64,000 nucleotides of DNA from Paraspadella gotoi (lineage: Eukaryota; Chaetognatha), in contig CM119263.1 in NCBI GenBank assembly GCA_051294375.1, positions 11,509,130 to 11,573,129 on the forward strand, written 5' to 3'. The notes under the pieces were generated by a model that saw only the letters and a program-made list of their open reading frames with translations, was not told the DNA's origin and searched no databases. Shown here one piece after another: positions 26,126 through 40,248 of the stretch (the stretch's first letter is position 1; each line of letters starts with the position of its first letter). The translations under genes were made by a program, and so were the position numbers.

Positions 26126-26651
26126 ACGTTTTCCCCCCTTTCTTTCTCACCTTTCTCTCGCTCTCTCTCTCGCCGCGGCGGCCGACGTCGAAGGCACGTG
26201 AAATCTTCGCGAACCCAGATTCAGCGCTCGAGAAACAAATTATCAACAATTTCTTCTTCTTCCTCCTTTTTTAATCCTCCTCCTCCTCTTCCTCTAAAAA
26301 CCCCTCCTCTTCCTCCTCCTCCTCCTCCTTTCGGCTCCTTCGTTTCGCTCCTTTCTTCTTACCCAAAAAATATTGTCTAAGGAGTCAGAGTCTGTGATCC
26401 TTGCCTTCTCGACCGACGCTTCGATCGCCGATTAAATCTATTCGTTTTTGTTTTTTCTTCTCTTATTTTCTTAAAAAGAAAAACTTTTTCTATTAATAAA
26501 AAAAATAAAAATAAAAAATCTCGTGTTTTCATCCTTTACTTTTCTTTCCTTTTGATCGCTGCCTTCGCCGTCTGCACAGTTTTTTTTTCTCTTGTTTTTT
26601 TTTCTGTCTGTTTCTTTTGAATCATCGCGTTGTTATGGCGACGTTTGTTTC

Positions 26652-26659
26652 CACGTGAC
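26652..26659. promoter_or_regulatory. CACGTGAC E-box
   Basis: CCACGTGACGCGG in a CpG-containing stretch just before the duplicated block at 26.8-28.7 kb. Similar TCACGTGAC words lie at 10323, 17461, 38882 and 44041. Confidence 0.3.
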
Positions 26660-26700
26660 GCGGTCATCACTCTCCATATCTGGCAGAAAGAACGACGTCT

Positions 26701-26704
<4 letters not shown>

Positions 26705-26739
<35 letters not shown>

Positions 26740-26790
26740 GGAGAAGAGAGAGAGGCGGAGCGACGGAATTTGTACGCGCTGAATGTTTTT
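26705..26790 (+). repeat. (GA)n tract plus flank, inverted copy at 30660-30745
   Basis: The GA array and the following AATTTGTACGCGCTGAA-like flank reappear in reverse complement at 30660-30745, next to another gap. Confidence 0.8.
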
Positions 26791-26794
26791 TGTG

Positions 26795-28694
26795 TTGCTG
26801 TTTTCTTTTCCTCTCCTCGGCCCGAATCTTTTTACCAGTTTTGTTTTTTTTAACTTGCGTCGTCGAGAAAGAAACGCGTCTTTTATTTCGGGCGACGAAC
26901 GAAGGACGACGGACGAAGAGCGAGGGAGAACGACCGGACGAAAGACGAATGGACGAAGACGAACGAGCGTCTATTGCAGCCCGCAAAAAAGGAAGGATTA
27001 TGTTTTTTACTTCGCTTCTCGTCTCCTTTTTCGTTTTTCGGGCAACTTGACTCAAAAAATTCGGCGCGCCTTGCGACGAAATTTAGTTTTCTCACGTTCT
27101 CCGTCGCGCGCGGTCTTGCGTTTTGTTGATTTTTTTTCGACGCGTTTTTTAGGACGGGGGACGGGTTAAACAACACACACCAAAGAAGAAAAAAAAGAAC
27201 AAAATGACGCCAAAATAAATACTTAAAATTTTAAAAGCAAAGAAAAAATCAAGCGAACTCTGTAATCATAGAGATTTTGTTTTATTATTCTTGTAAAAAA
27301 AAAAACTCCTTTCCATCATCTTCTCACTGCGTTCGTCTAAGTGATATCACGGGCAAATTTTTAAATCGACGAGAATGTTGTTTTTTTTGTTTTGTTTTTT
27401 GTTTTTCATCTGCGTTTTTGTTCCTGGGAGGCCGCCATCTTCTTCCTCCTTCCTACGCCGCCGAATCGATTCCCCACGACGTAAATCGATGACTCGATGG
27501 ACGGCCGTCCACGTCGACGAACGACAACCGACGAATGACGCGCTCGAGCGGAGAGTCGCGTGTGCAACACGCCACTACACAGAGGCGAGACGAACGACGA
27601 GCGAAGCGGCAACGATAACTGCGACGGACGACGATGATGAGTGGACTCTGACTGACCGGAAGAGGAGAAAGCGGGATGAGAGAGGGGGAGGTGGGCGAGG
27701 AGGAGAAGGAGGAAGAAGAGGAGAGGAGGACGGGGAGTGATGGAGAGAGATAGCGGCGGGAGAAAGAAGAGGGGGGGAGGCTTTTGGGTCGAGCAATAGA
27801 GAAAGAAAGAAAAGGGAGAAAAAAGTGAACGATTATGAATTAGAAGAAAAAAAGGAGCACGAATTAAAACAGTAGAATGAATAACACATAAGTAGAGAGT
27901 AAAAAGAAGCAGGACACGGGAGAGTAGAAACCAAGAGGCGGAACAGGATATTTAGGTCAACTAGGAGAAAAACACAATCAGAAGGACGTAGTTCCGTGCC
28001 GTCGAATGGTGACTGGAATCAACAGGCGACGAACAAACCCAGGCGAACGAAATTTCTTAAACGTTTCCGCTTTCATGACCGGAGCGATGGTCGACGAACG
28101 AGGACAATAACGACGAGCGACGATTTCAGAATTGCAGATCGATCTATCACTGGTTTAGGAAGTATTAGTTTTGGAGTATATCGTTCTCATATAATGCACA
28201 GGTAATTTTTATCCTTTTTTCCATAGAAAAATGTCTTATACTTTTAATAATAACAGTGTCTATCCTAAAGTCGTAGACCGATGGGGGGGTGGTTCTCTAA
28301 TTTAAGCTGCTCAGTTCACAGATATGCGACAGACATGAGGATATGGTGACTATATTTGCAAAATTAATCAAAAAAAGAGTTTTGATATTTTTTTCAAAAA
28401 ATTAGCGTTGGTTAACGTTGTTAAAAGCTGAATTAAGGAAAATATTTGATGTTTTCTCTAAAGTTATTGTCATGGTGGCACGTTGTATAAGCCGGGGCAA
28501 ATCAAATGCGTGTCTACTCCCTATAACTATGAAAAAGACATCACCGAATACAACGTATTTTTTTAGACTTAGTTTTTAAAATAGCTAATTGATTTTTATG
28601 AAACCTTTAAAAAAATATAACCTATCTGGTATATTCTTCCAGTTTAAATAGGGCTAGGTTCATATTGACCCAATGGGCGGGACGTCGCGACGAG
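26795..28694 (+). repeat. Large direct duplication, copy 1
   Basis: A ~1.9-kb block that recurs at about 30877-32535 in the same orientation and base order. Copy 1 is consistently longer; copy 2 lacks scattered single bases and short words throughout. Copy 1 ends exactly at a 25-N gap. It includes a perfect YY1-type site (AAGATGGCGGC on the minus strand) at 27431-27441. A plus-strand frame at 27375-27740 is disrupted in copy 2, so I do not call it a gene. Confidence 0.9.
27431..27441 (-). promoter_or_regulatory. YY1-type motif with possible short start codon
   Basis: On the minus strand AAGATGGCGGC matches the YY1 consensus and also presents an ATG in good context, opening a 10-codon frame (MAASQEQKRR, then stop). 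YY1 sites at start codons are common in housekeeping genes. No splice donor that would extend the frame was convincing, and copy 2 has lost the GGC. Confidence 0.3.
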
Positions 28695-28719
28695 NNNNNN
28701 NNNNNNNNNNNNNNNNNNN
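28695..28719. other. Assembly gap, 25 N
   Basis: At the end of copy 1 of the large direct duplication. Confidence 0.99.
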
Positions 28720-30140
28720 GTCCAACATTATTCGTCCAGAGCTTTAATTTGTAATTAAATTTTATACCTTTTTTTTTTCACGAATCCGATTTATACGAAG
28801 GCTATTTGATTATATAGTAAAATAATACGTTGAATTAATATCGAAAACACTACGTTATATTATATACTATTATGTTATGTTATATTATTAGTATACTATA
28901 TTACTCTCAAATCCTCAACGAACGTGCTTTTTCCCTTTATTAGTTACAAATCTCATACGACGGGTGTAACAACCAGAGCATAAAAGATTCGATTACAACT
29001 TTTTTTTCCCTTCGCGATTTATCACCAACGTAACCGAGACCTGTCCTGGCTCAAGACGGGACAACCGGGGGAGAATGGGGGCGGGAGAGAAAAAGATGAA
29101 AGGGGAAAGAAAGAGGAGGGGGCCGGCGGGGGGCGCATGACCAGGGCGTAAATGCGGACTTAATCTAGAATAGAGGGGGGAAAAGTAAAGGAATAAAAAC
29201 GGTGTTAATGTGATGAGGCCAATAAAAGGGGAAAAAAGGGGGAACCTGAGAGAATCCCGATCGAGGGGAGGGTCGAGTCTTCGGAATTAAAACGGAGGAA
29301 AGGAAAGAATTGAAAACTCCTGGGAAAGAAAAAGAGGGGATTCGAAGGAAGGAAAGGTTCGACGATTGACGCGTTACTGGATTCGATCCAAACGAGATTC
29401 TCGTCGATAGATATTGAAAGGAGGCTCACGAGCGATAAGGACCCACCTGGCTTAAACGGTTGGACGGTAAAGGCTTTCGTCTTTGCGTTTATTGCGTTGA
29501 TGCGATATGAACCGGATTAATTACCGCACTGCTCCCTTTTAAGATAACTTTCTTGAATAAGTCATTATGTTATTATGTTGTTATGTTATTATTATGTTAC
29601 CAGTTGCGCGGTGAAACACAATTTCGCGATTCCGTCAGAATTACAATTACGCAGTATTGTTTCTTTTTCTTTTTCTTTTTAATTATATTCATTCGACATA
29701 GAAACTTTTAAAGATCAATTATAGATGGTTATCTAAACATTTTTTTATTTTCGAAATATAATTTATTATTTAAACTGGGTTTTCGTTTAGCAATTTAATT
29801 TCCCTTTTTTGATTTAAGTTTAAAAGCATTGTTATAAGGTTTTATTGAAGTTTAACTTTTTACTTTCTTTTTCCTCCTTTTACTTATTTATTCTTTTTTT
29901 TCTTATTTCATACTTTACTTTCTGACTGTTGTACATTTCTTTTCTCAAATTAATAAGTTAATACTTTGCCGACGATCCATTTTCCTTCTTCTTTTTAATG
30001 CCTTACTTCATTATCCTTTCCTCTTAATCTTATTCTTCTCTCGATTCGTCCTTCCCTTATTTATGTTTTTTTTTCTCTCTCGTTTTCGATTTTAGACTTT
30101 GCTTTCGATACCAACTTTCGCTCTTTTCTTACATTTGACT
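28720..30140. other. AT-rich stretch, no gene seen
   Basis: AT-rich with a GC-richer patch at 29030-29460. An open minus-strand frame at 29205-29429 has no supporting features. Confidence 0.5.
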
Positions 30141-30152
30141 TTATTTCCTGAT

Positions 30153-30650
30153 GACGAGGGAGGAGACAGCGGCGAAAAAAAAGGAGCCGGCGCGGACGCC
30201 GGCAGCGGCCGCCGGAAGTATGTGGGCGCCGGCGGCGGCTCGTTGGGCTGACCGCGGCTGACCGGCCGGAGCGGAGAGAACGGACGCAGCCGTCCGGAGT
30301 CGTAAAGATAACGCCGTTCCGTTGCGCAGTTTGAGCGCCATGGACGCGGGGAAGGGCCAGAAAGGAAAGGGCGACAAAAGGAAAGGCGAAAAGGAAAGAA
30401 AAGAAAGATGCTTGGAAAAAGAATGGAAAAGGCGAGGTAAACGCGCGNNNNNNNNNNNNNNNNNNNNNNNNNTTTTCCAACATTTTTCTTTTCTTCCTTT
30501 TCCCTTTCCTTTTTCGCCCTTTCCTTTCTGCCCTTCCCCGCGTCCATCGCTTTCACCCAACGGACGGCGTTATCTTTACGACTCCGCGGCTGCGTCCTTC
30601 TCTCCGCTCCGCCGTCAGCCGCGTCAGCCCACGCCGCCGCCGCGCCCACT
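30153..30650. repeat. Fold-back palindrome around a 25-N gap
   Basis: The sequence left of the gap (about 30230-30447, including GATAACGCCGTTCCGTTG and ATGGACGCGGGGAAG) reappears in reverse complement to the right (30473-30650) with many small indels. In addition, 30153-30219 is repeated directly at 30795-30866 after another gap. Each arm contains an ATG in good context followed by a Lys/Glu/Arg-rich frame beginning MDAGKGQKGKG, but the two arms disagree by frameshifts, so no CDS can be called. Confidence 0.85.
30448..30472. other. Assembly gap, 25 N
   Basis: Lies at the centre of the fold-back palindrome. Confidence 0.99.
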
Positions 30651-30700
30651 GAAAAAAAATTTCAGCGTACAAATTCCGTCGCTCGTCTCTCTCTTCTCTC

Positions 30701-30745
<45 letters not shown>

Positions 30746-30794
30746 NNNNNNNNNNNNNNNNNNNNNNNNNNNNNNNNNNNNNNNNNNNNNNNNN
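30746..30794. other. Assembly gap, 49 N
   Basis: Left edge is (CT)n; right edge is a direct repeat of 30153-30219. Confidence 0.99.
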
Positions 30795-30876
30795 TGATGA
30801 CGAGGGAGGAGACAGCGGCGAAAAAAAAGGAGCCGGCGCGGACGCCGGCAGCGGCCGCCGGAAGTATTTTTTTTTT

Positions 30877-32535
30877 CTTTTTCTTTTCTCTCTCCCCGAA
30901 TCTTTTCCACTTTTTTTTTAACTTCGTCTCGAGAAGAAACGCGTCTTTTTTTCGCGACGACGAAGACGACGACGAAGACGACGAAGACGACGGAGACGAC
31001 GACGAAGACGACGAAGACGACGACGTCTTCCACCCAAAAAAGGAAGATTTTTTTTTCTCCTTCTCTCTCCTTTTTTTTTCGATTTCAAAATCTCGCGCGC
31101 TGACGAAATTTAGTTTTCTCACTTCTCTCGCGCGCGTCTCGTTTTGTTGATTTTTTTTTTCGACCGTTTTTAGACGGGGATGGGTTAACAACACACAAAA
31201 AAAAAAAATGAGCCAAAATAAATACTATAAAATTTTAAAAGCAAAGAAAAATCAAGCATCGTAATCATAGAGATTTTGTTTTATATTCTTGTAAAAAAAA
31301 AAAAACTCTTTCCATCTCTTCACTCGTTCGTCTAATGAATCACGCAAATTTTAAATCGACGAATGTTTTTTTTTTGTTTTGTTTTGTTTTCAACTCGTTT
31401 TGTTCCTGGGAGCGCCATCTTCTTCCTCTTCCCCCGCCGCCAGAATCGATTCCCACGACGTATCGATGACCGATGGACGGCCGGTCCACGACGACGACGA
31501 CGACGACAACGACGATGACCGCTCGAGGGAGAGTCCGTGTCAACACGACTACAGCGACGACGAAGACGACGACGACGATAACTGCGACGACGACGATGAT
31601 GATGGACTCTGACTGACCGGAGAGGAGAAGCGGGATGAAGAGGGGGAGGTGGAGGAGGAGGAGAAGGAGGAAGAAGAGGAGGAGGAGGACGGGAGTGATG
31701 GAAGAGATAGCGGCGGGAGAAAAAGGGGGGGGGAGGCTTTGGTCGAGCATAGAAAAGAAAAAAAGGGAGAAAAAAGTGACGATTAAATTAGAAGAAAAAA
31801 AGAGACGAATTAAAACATAGAATGAAAACACATAAGTAGAGAGAAAAAGAAGAGACAACGGAGAGTAAGAGAACAAGAGGGGAAAGGATATTTAGTCAAA
31901 GAGAAAAACACAATAGAAGGACGTAGTTCTATACGTCGATTGTGACTGAATCAACAGGCGACCAACCAGGCGACGAAATTCTTAAAATGTTTCCGCTTTC
32001 ATGACGACGATGTCGACGAACAGGACAATAACGACGAGCACGATTTTCAGATTGCTTCATCTATCACTGTTTAGAATTTAGTTATTGATATACGTTCTCA
32101 ATAATGCACAGTATTTAATCCCTTTTTTCATAGAAAAATTTTATATTTTAAATAATAACAGTTCAACCAAAAGTCGTAGACCGATGGGGGTGGTCTCTCT
32201 TTAAAGCTCTCAGTTCACAGATATCGACAGACATAGATATTTGACTATATTTTGAAAAATTAATAAAAAAAGTTGTGATATTTTTCAAAAAATTACGTTG
32301 TTAACTTTAAAAGCTGAATTAAGAAATATTTTGTTTTCTCTAAATTATTTCATTGGCCGGTAAAGCCCAAATCAAATGCGTGTCTACTCCCTATAACTAG
32401 AAAAACACACCGAATAAATATTTTTTAACTTATTTTTAAAATAGCTAATTGATTTTTATGAAAACCTTTAAAAAAAACCTTATTGTATATTTCCAAGTTT
32501 ATAGGTAGTTTCATTTGACAAATGCGTCGCGACGC
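30877..32535 (+). repeat. Large direct duplication, copy 2 (deletion-rich)
   Basis: Same order as 26795-28694 but about 240 bp shorter, because of scattered one- to several-base losses in ordinary sequence as well as homopolymers. It includes an expanded GACGAA trinucleotide tract at 30958-31024 that copy 1 lacks. Confidence 0.9.
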
Positions 32536-32539
32536 AACT

Positions 32540-33108
32540 GATCATACTCAGTAAAAAAGTGAGCGATTGAATAAATAAGAACCGGTATAATGAGAAATAA
32601 AATAGCCGAGAATGAGTTTTTAAATCAAAGGGGACATAAAAACTGGAGATGAACGCAGATGAATAAATACGAGATCGAGACGACGGCGACGACGATAAAG
32701 ACGACGACGGTGACGATCACGAGAGATAACGATGGGTTGAAAGAAATACGAAGAAATAATTAAATCCATCCTCTGCATTGAAACAAATCTAAAGAGCTAT
32801 TTTCTTCTATTGAATTTTTAATGTTTGCGAATAAATCAGAACAAATCGCTCGTGGTGATTATATGAGAGGAAGAATATCACGGGACACTGTGAAAACAAT
32901 TAAACCAAATTGGAAAAAGGTGAGTACCGTGGTTCGACTCTTTCTAATCGCCAAAGTCGGTCAGCTCTTCGAATAATTTTGTTTTGTTAAGTATAATATA
33001 TAATAAATATTGTCATGAGACCATAATCATTTCTTTATATTTCATACTTATTATTGAATTCGAAAACATATTTGACAATGGTGAAAGAGCCAAGCAGAGA
33101 GTTTTGCA
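32540..33108. other. No gene seen
   Basis: AT-rich. A run of GACGACGACG-type triplets at 32677-32715. No gene is supported. Confidence 0.5.
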
Positions 33109-33254
33109 ACATAGAGAGAGAGATAGAGAGAGAGAAAGAGAGAGAGAAAGAGGAAGAGAGAGACAAGAGAGGAGACGGAGAAAGAGAGAAAGAGAGAAAG
33201 AGAAGAGAAGAGAAGAGAAGAGAGAAGAGAGAGAGAAAGAAGAGAGAAGAGAGA

Positions 33255-33304
<50 letters not shown>

Positions 33305-33346
33305 AGAGAGCAGAGAAGAGGAGAGAGAGGAGAGAGTAGACAGAGA
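33109..33346. repeat. GA-rich compound microsatellite
   Basis: About 240 bp of GAGA, GAAA and AGAAG units. Confidence 0.96.
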
Positions 33347-33649
33347 AAGAATCAGGCTTTAATATCGTCAAGCTCGAATCGTTTGTCAATTCGACAATTG
33401 AAAAGGAAAGAAAAGAAAAAGAAGGACGGAGCTCCATTAAATTAAAACCCGTCGAGATTGAATGGAAAAGAAAGTGAATGATGCGGTCGTAATCGCTCCA
33501 TCATCGTAGCCATCCACCTCCGTCGTCTGCCACCGTCCCAGGACCGGTACCCTGTGCCGGCGTCGTCTGGGAGAAGTGATGACTAGCCAACTGTTAGTTT
33601 TGACACTTGTTACAACGACGGAAGGGAGAAAGAAGAGTTAGAAAGTGAA

Positions 33650-33651
<2 letters not shown>

Positions 33652-33701
<50 letters not shown>
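33652..33701. repeat. (GA)n microsatellite
   Basis: Near-pure GA. Confidence 0.96.
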
Positions 33702-35720
<2,019 letters not shown>

Positions 35721-35984
35721 TTTTTCATTCTTTTTTTTTCATCCATTGTGCCAGATGCTTCCTGAAAGGTTTTTTTCCTCCGACGCCGAAAAGAGACGTT
35801 CGGCTCTCTAATTTCATCCCCGTCTGACCCATGACCCGTTGTTAGGGGCAACAATGAGGGGTGATAAAGATTCAGACAGATGACCTGACATATACGGACT
35901 GGCTGAGAAAAAAATTAAAGAAAAACAAAGATAGAATGAAATGAGGAGGGAAATGGATGAACGAAGGTTATAATGAGTTATAAT

Positions 35985-36087
<103 letters not shown>

Positions 36088-36538
36088 AAAGAGAAAAAAT
36101 AGTACCCCCCAAAAATAATTTTTTAACAACTCTAAGATTTCATATATTGGACATGTAATGATCTAACTGTCTCATATTTTCAAATATGATTTTAGACAGT
36201 ATGTTAAACAATTTGTTCGCATGATGTCGTAGTAACTAAGGATTCGGTCGAGAAAAAAAAACCGAAAAACCCGGATGCTTGACAAAAGACTTTCCTCTAT
36301 ATTAAGGACATTGACTCTCTTTTATTCCCCAGTTGTTGTTGTTGTTGTCGCTTAGCGTTGAGTCGTTGCCGTTGGCGACGTTTCTCTGTCATTCTTTGTC
36401 ATGGGATTTCTTTCCTCTGCTCGCGTTTCCCAAAACTTTCAATCGAGTGAAAACTTATATCTCTCTATTGTTCCTCTTATCCAAACCTTTCTTTTAAAGG
36501 TTTCCCCAATCTCCATTCATTCATTTTTTTTCGGTTCT

Positions 36539-36554
36539 CTCTCTCTCTCTCCTT

Positions 36555-36614
<60 letters not shown>
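36539..36614. repeat. (CT)n microsatellite
   Basis: CT array with one CTTCTCTT interruption. Confidence 0.96.
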
Positions 36615-36622
<8 letters not shown>

Positions 36623-36949
36623 TTTCTCTCTATAAAAGAATCCATCCGTAAAGTTGTTTTTTTCACGAAGTTCACAAAGGTTTTTCCCGGGTCAAAGAAG
36701 CGATTAAGTTGGGGAGGGTCACCGCTTCGTTCACTCTTGAGCCTGTTCTATTCACTTTTTTTCCCTTTTTGATCAGAAATGTCTTGAGTTTTGCAACAGA
36801 CTCGTTGTAAGTATAGATAAATCAATATCCAAGTTTAGTATTCTTCGCTTCCTTCTCTGTCATGCCTTTGCTACCCCATGTCTCTCTCCTCTCTTCAGAC
36901 ATCAGGCTCCTTCGACGAGCCTTTCCTCTGCCTTGTTAACCTCCCATCG

Positions 36950-37130
36950 GAAATCGGTGTTGCTCCGGCTCAGTCGGCGTCGGTGGCGGCGGGAAATGTG
37001 GCGACGGCTGACCTACTTCCGGCCAATCATCGCCCGCCTTTTTTTCCGCCCACCGGCGACCGGTACCGTATCCTCCTGTCGCACGCTTGTTGACTCTCGA
37101 TCCTCGGCCAATCAAGAAGCGTCAGTCTTT
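36950..37130. promoter_or_regulatory. CpG-rich promoter candidate (ETS + CCAAT)
   Basis: ACTTCCGG at 37015-37022 abuts a CCAAT box at 37023-37027, and a second CCAAT lies at 37108-37112, all inside a CpG-rich island. An ATG at about 36997 opens an Arg-rich, presequence-like plus-strand frame (MWRRLTYFRPIIARLFF and onward to about 37223), so an alternative reading is a first coding exon for a mitochondrial protein. The promoter motifs lying inside that frame make the promoter reading more likely. Confidence 0.4.
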
Positions 37131-37379
37131 GATCAATTTCCGGGTGAAAATAAAAAAGTTGATGTTTACCGCAACATTAATTCCTTTTGCTCTTTTTTCG
37201 TTAGGTTTAAGGTGAATGTATAAATTTATTTACTAGTATTTTTTTGTGACAAATTTACCATATATATTGTATACTATATATAAAAATCGTTTTTTGTAAA
37301 CAATAAAAGCTTTTTTTCTCTAAATCAACTCCAAAAGTTTTCTCCTAAAAGCGGCTAAAAATCCCACGAAGATTCAAAA

Positions 37380-37415
<36 letters not shown>

Positions 37416-39320
37416 GGGATCATTTCCAAGGTGCTCTCCATCCCTGACCTCCCTTCATCTAAAGACCCTCCCATCGTTTGACCTCCCATTATCCCGTCAT
37501 CGCACGACCGCGCGAGACTTCTCATAATCTCGAGCTCCGCTGTTGACCTTTAACCGACCATAATCGTCGGATCTCCCTTTTGATGTCTGACCTTGTCGAC
37601 GTCTCTACTCCTCCCCGTCAATCCCCGCCGACGTCTGACCTCCTTCTTGTCGTCATCGTAGTCGTCGTCGTCGTCGTCGTCGTCGTCGGCCTCATGACGT
37701 AAGAGTCATGTTTTCTTCACGCTTTATTAATTTCACGGTGTGACCCACATCTCGGGAGAAGGGGATGGAGATTTCTTTCGTGTTTCTCTTTTATTTTTTT
37801 CTTAGACTTAATACTCAGTTTCTCCTCATTTAAAATCCCCAGAGTCTTTTGGGCTTTCTTATACAGTTTATATTGAATAACTGATCTCTCCTACTTCCCT
37901 CGTTTAACTTGCTCTTCTTTTGCTTCATCGCACCTCTCTTTGTCATCCCCCCCTCTCTACCCCTCCCTTCCAGTTTTGACCCACTTTCCCACGCCGTGTC
38001 ACGCGGGCGACGGCCGGCCGGTCAGTCAGCGCCGACCGGCCGGCTAAACCCGCCGCACCGCTCCCCGGCCGGTCAGTCCCGGCGCACCGGCCGGTGGAGG
38101 GCGGCCGCTCGCCGGCTCGAGGGGACAATGGGGCCTCGATTGTCCGTCAAAGGGCCGGCCGGCCAATGTCCAAGGAGACGGAGGAAAGACGAGCGTTGTA
38201 CACTCGTTTTTACTCGACGCTGTAGACTTTAGTTGATTAATTCATTGATGCTACGATAATTAAAGCATGTTGAAGCCGGAAACAATACCGCTTTATTGAC
38301 TTCTTACTCCATTTCGATTTCTGTTTAACAATCCCCCTCTCACTTTCAAACTCCTACTCCCATTTCCATTCACCTCACCTCACTGGCTCACCTCCCATTC
38401 CCTTCCCGAGCTCCTCTCTCTCCCCGCTCTGACCGGCCAACCGTTTATTCCTCAATTATGGTCGCTCAGTTGCCCACATAAACACAATGTCCATTGACAT
38501 GCGACGTCGGTGGACGGAAGACGCGTGGGCGGAAGAGGAGGGCTTGTGGGGCGACGGGAAGGGGTTTCATGAAGTGGGGTGATAGAAGCGACGATGTAAG
38601 GAGGGTGTGGTAAGTATTAAGTAAATGTGTCAAGATTCAAAGTCGGATGAATTGTACGTGGAGTTTAAAAAATTAATAATAGTTTAATGAAAGTATTAAT
38701 TTGTAAAGTAAATTGTTTCTCTAGAGAGTATCGAGATGGTTTCGAGATGTTAAGCATCGCCGCTCATCATCGGTCATTCTCGTCGCCGTCAGAGGGACGA
38801 TGGACGACCGGAACCGGCACGCCGGGCGTCGCTTACACCCGACCGGCGCCGCCCAACGTCGATGGAAGCGCCCGGCGTGAATCACGTGACGAGCGGACGA
38901 ACGCAAACAGTCCGATAGCTCGAGTCTTTATAACATCTACCGACCTGGTGCAGTATCGTCCTCGGCGTCGTATAATGTTAGTTTTAAATTTATAATTGAC
39001 AATCTGACAAACATCGAAATGGATATTTGTCAATAGACATTCACTCGTTTAATTACCGAATGAAACACGGGAATGGCAATTGGACATTCCAGGTCAAGGG
39101 AAGTCATCACCCACCGTCCCTTCGAGGCCGCGGACACCCGTTTTCCGGGTCAAGTTGACCGAGAGGAGAAACAGATTTCCTCACGCTACGACGCCCGGCG
39201 CCCGGTGACACGCCGCTTTCTCCGCTCTCACGTCACTCTTTAGGCGTCACTTAAACGCCGGCTAATGGACGAGCGCCACGTGGACTGTCCATCATCGTTG
39301 AGTCCGGGAGAAGAGTGGGA
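37131..39320. other. No supported gene; GC-rich patches
   Basis: Contains a short (CT)n at 37387-37413, (GTC)n at 37661-37689, and GC-rich patches at 37990-38170 and 38750-38960. The former is rich in CCGGCCGG words; the latter carries TCACGTGAC at 38882-38890. Open frames in both patches are short and unsupported. Confidence 0.45.
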
Positions 39321-39323
39321 CGG

Positions 39324-39348
39324 NNNNNNNNNNNNNNNNNNNNNNNNN
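39324..39348. other. Assembly gap, 25 N
   Basis: The next base begins the left arm of the large quasi-palindrome. The right arm at this point runs into a 21/42-bp minisatellite. Confidence 0.99.
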
Positions 39349-39886
39349 ATTGAGATCGCGTGAAGCGTAAATAGAAGGGCGGGAGCGGAAATGAGATGGC
39401 GCGATGTGAGAAAAGGACTACGGTGGAATCGAGAGGGACGGATTGAGGACTTCCTAGCAGGCATAAAAAAAAATCTGCTCAGATCCAATTGTTTGTTAAT
39501 CATTTACATACGTAGCCGTACATACACTATACACACGTCAAGCCAATATCGAAACACTGTCCGACTCTGCAGAAAGAAACAGAGAAAGCGCAGAAAAAAG
39601 AAAAATATCTCGCAGGAGCGACAAAGTTTCCAGTTCGATTTTTCTTTAATTAAAAAAAAAAATCGAAGTTTATGTTTTTTGCTAAAAAACTCATCGATCA
39701 AGACGTTTTTGCGCTCTCTTTTAATGAGAGCGCCACTGGGCGAGAGGATGAGAGAGTGCGGGGAAGGGAAGGGGATCATCGTTTAGGGCAACGCGGAAAG
39801 AGGATGCCGTCGGTAGTACGAGTCAACAAATATCTTCTTTTTGACTAGGGTAACGGGGAGGAAAATGCAACAGCATGAGGTAAGGT
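39349..39886 (+). repeat. Quasi-palindrome, outer left arm (partner 51690-52215)
   Basis: Matches the reverse complement of 51690-52215 nearly throughout, with scattered small indels. Recognisable shared words include GGGCGGGAGCGGAAATGAG, TCCAATTGTTTGTTAAT and ATGCCGTCGGTAGTACGAG (reverse-complemented on the right arm). It starts directly after a 25-N gap. Confidence 0.92.
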
Positions 39887-39909
39887 TTGTAAACCCTTTC
39901 CGATTAAAT

Positions 39910-40248
39910 TTAAATCCAGTGGCCATAATTCATCAACGCAATATGATCATCTGCGTCCAAGAACCTTGCCCATCCGAAATACTGGTTATCTAATACTGAG
40001 CAATAGAAATCTTGCCTCTCATCCTGTACCGGAAATCTTGATGCAAGCTGAGGTATTAATTTATTCGGAACCTCAAACGGATCATACTTGGAAAGAGAGA
40101 CTGTTTTCAACCCGCCTTTTAACTTGTTCAAGATCACTAACTTGCATCCCATAACACTCATAGCAGTGAACGATATTAAAACCCAACCGCCGAAATTCTT
40201 CAATCCCTCAGGACTTCCTCCCCAAACCTGTGTAGTCTGGCTACTCAA
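39910..40248 (-). CDS. Minus-strand terminal exon, TMEM223-like membrane protein (partial)
   Basis: An intact minus-strand frame ends at a TAA at 39910-39912. The likely exon start is an acceptor about 10 bases into the frame (before CCAGACTACACAG) or at CAG|GTTTGG near 40227. The product has one hydrophobic segment (WVLISFTAMSVMG), then VILNKLKGG, TVSLSKYDPFEV, and a tail with DFYCSVLDNQYFGWARFLD. This order (membrane helix, short strand-rich segment with a V-S/T-L then P-F pattern, then an F-Y-x-x-x-L-D tail) resembles the C-terminal half of TMEM223, a small two-helix mitochondrial inner-membrane protein of the TMEM70/186/223 group. I made the comparison from memory and similarity is moderate. 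The first helix would have to come from an upstream exon; 42890-43091 is a candidate whose splice phase fits (see findings). Coding status is more certain than the name. Confidence 0.45.
   Translation of the reverse strand: MSSQTTQVWGGSPEGLKNFGGWVLISFTAMSVMGCKLVILNKLKGGLKTVSLSKYDPFEVPNKLIPQLASRFPVQDERQDFYCSVLDNQYFGWARFLDADDHIALMNYGHWI

Noticed and set aside
30322-30447. MDAGKGQKGKG... as the N terminus of a gene
   Set aside because: The inverted copy of the same DNA has a different frame, so the peptide depends on which noisy copy is read; it is recorded only within the palindrome entry.
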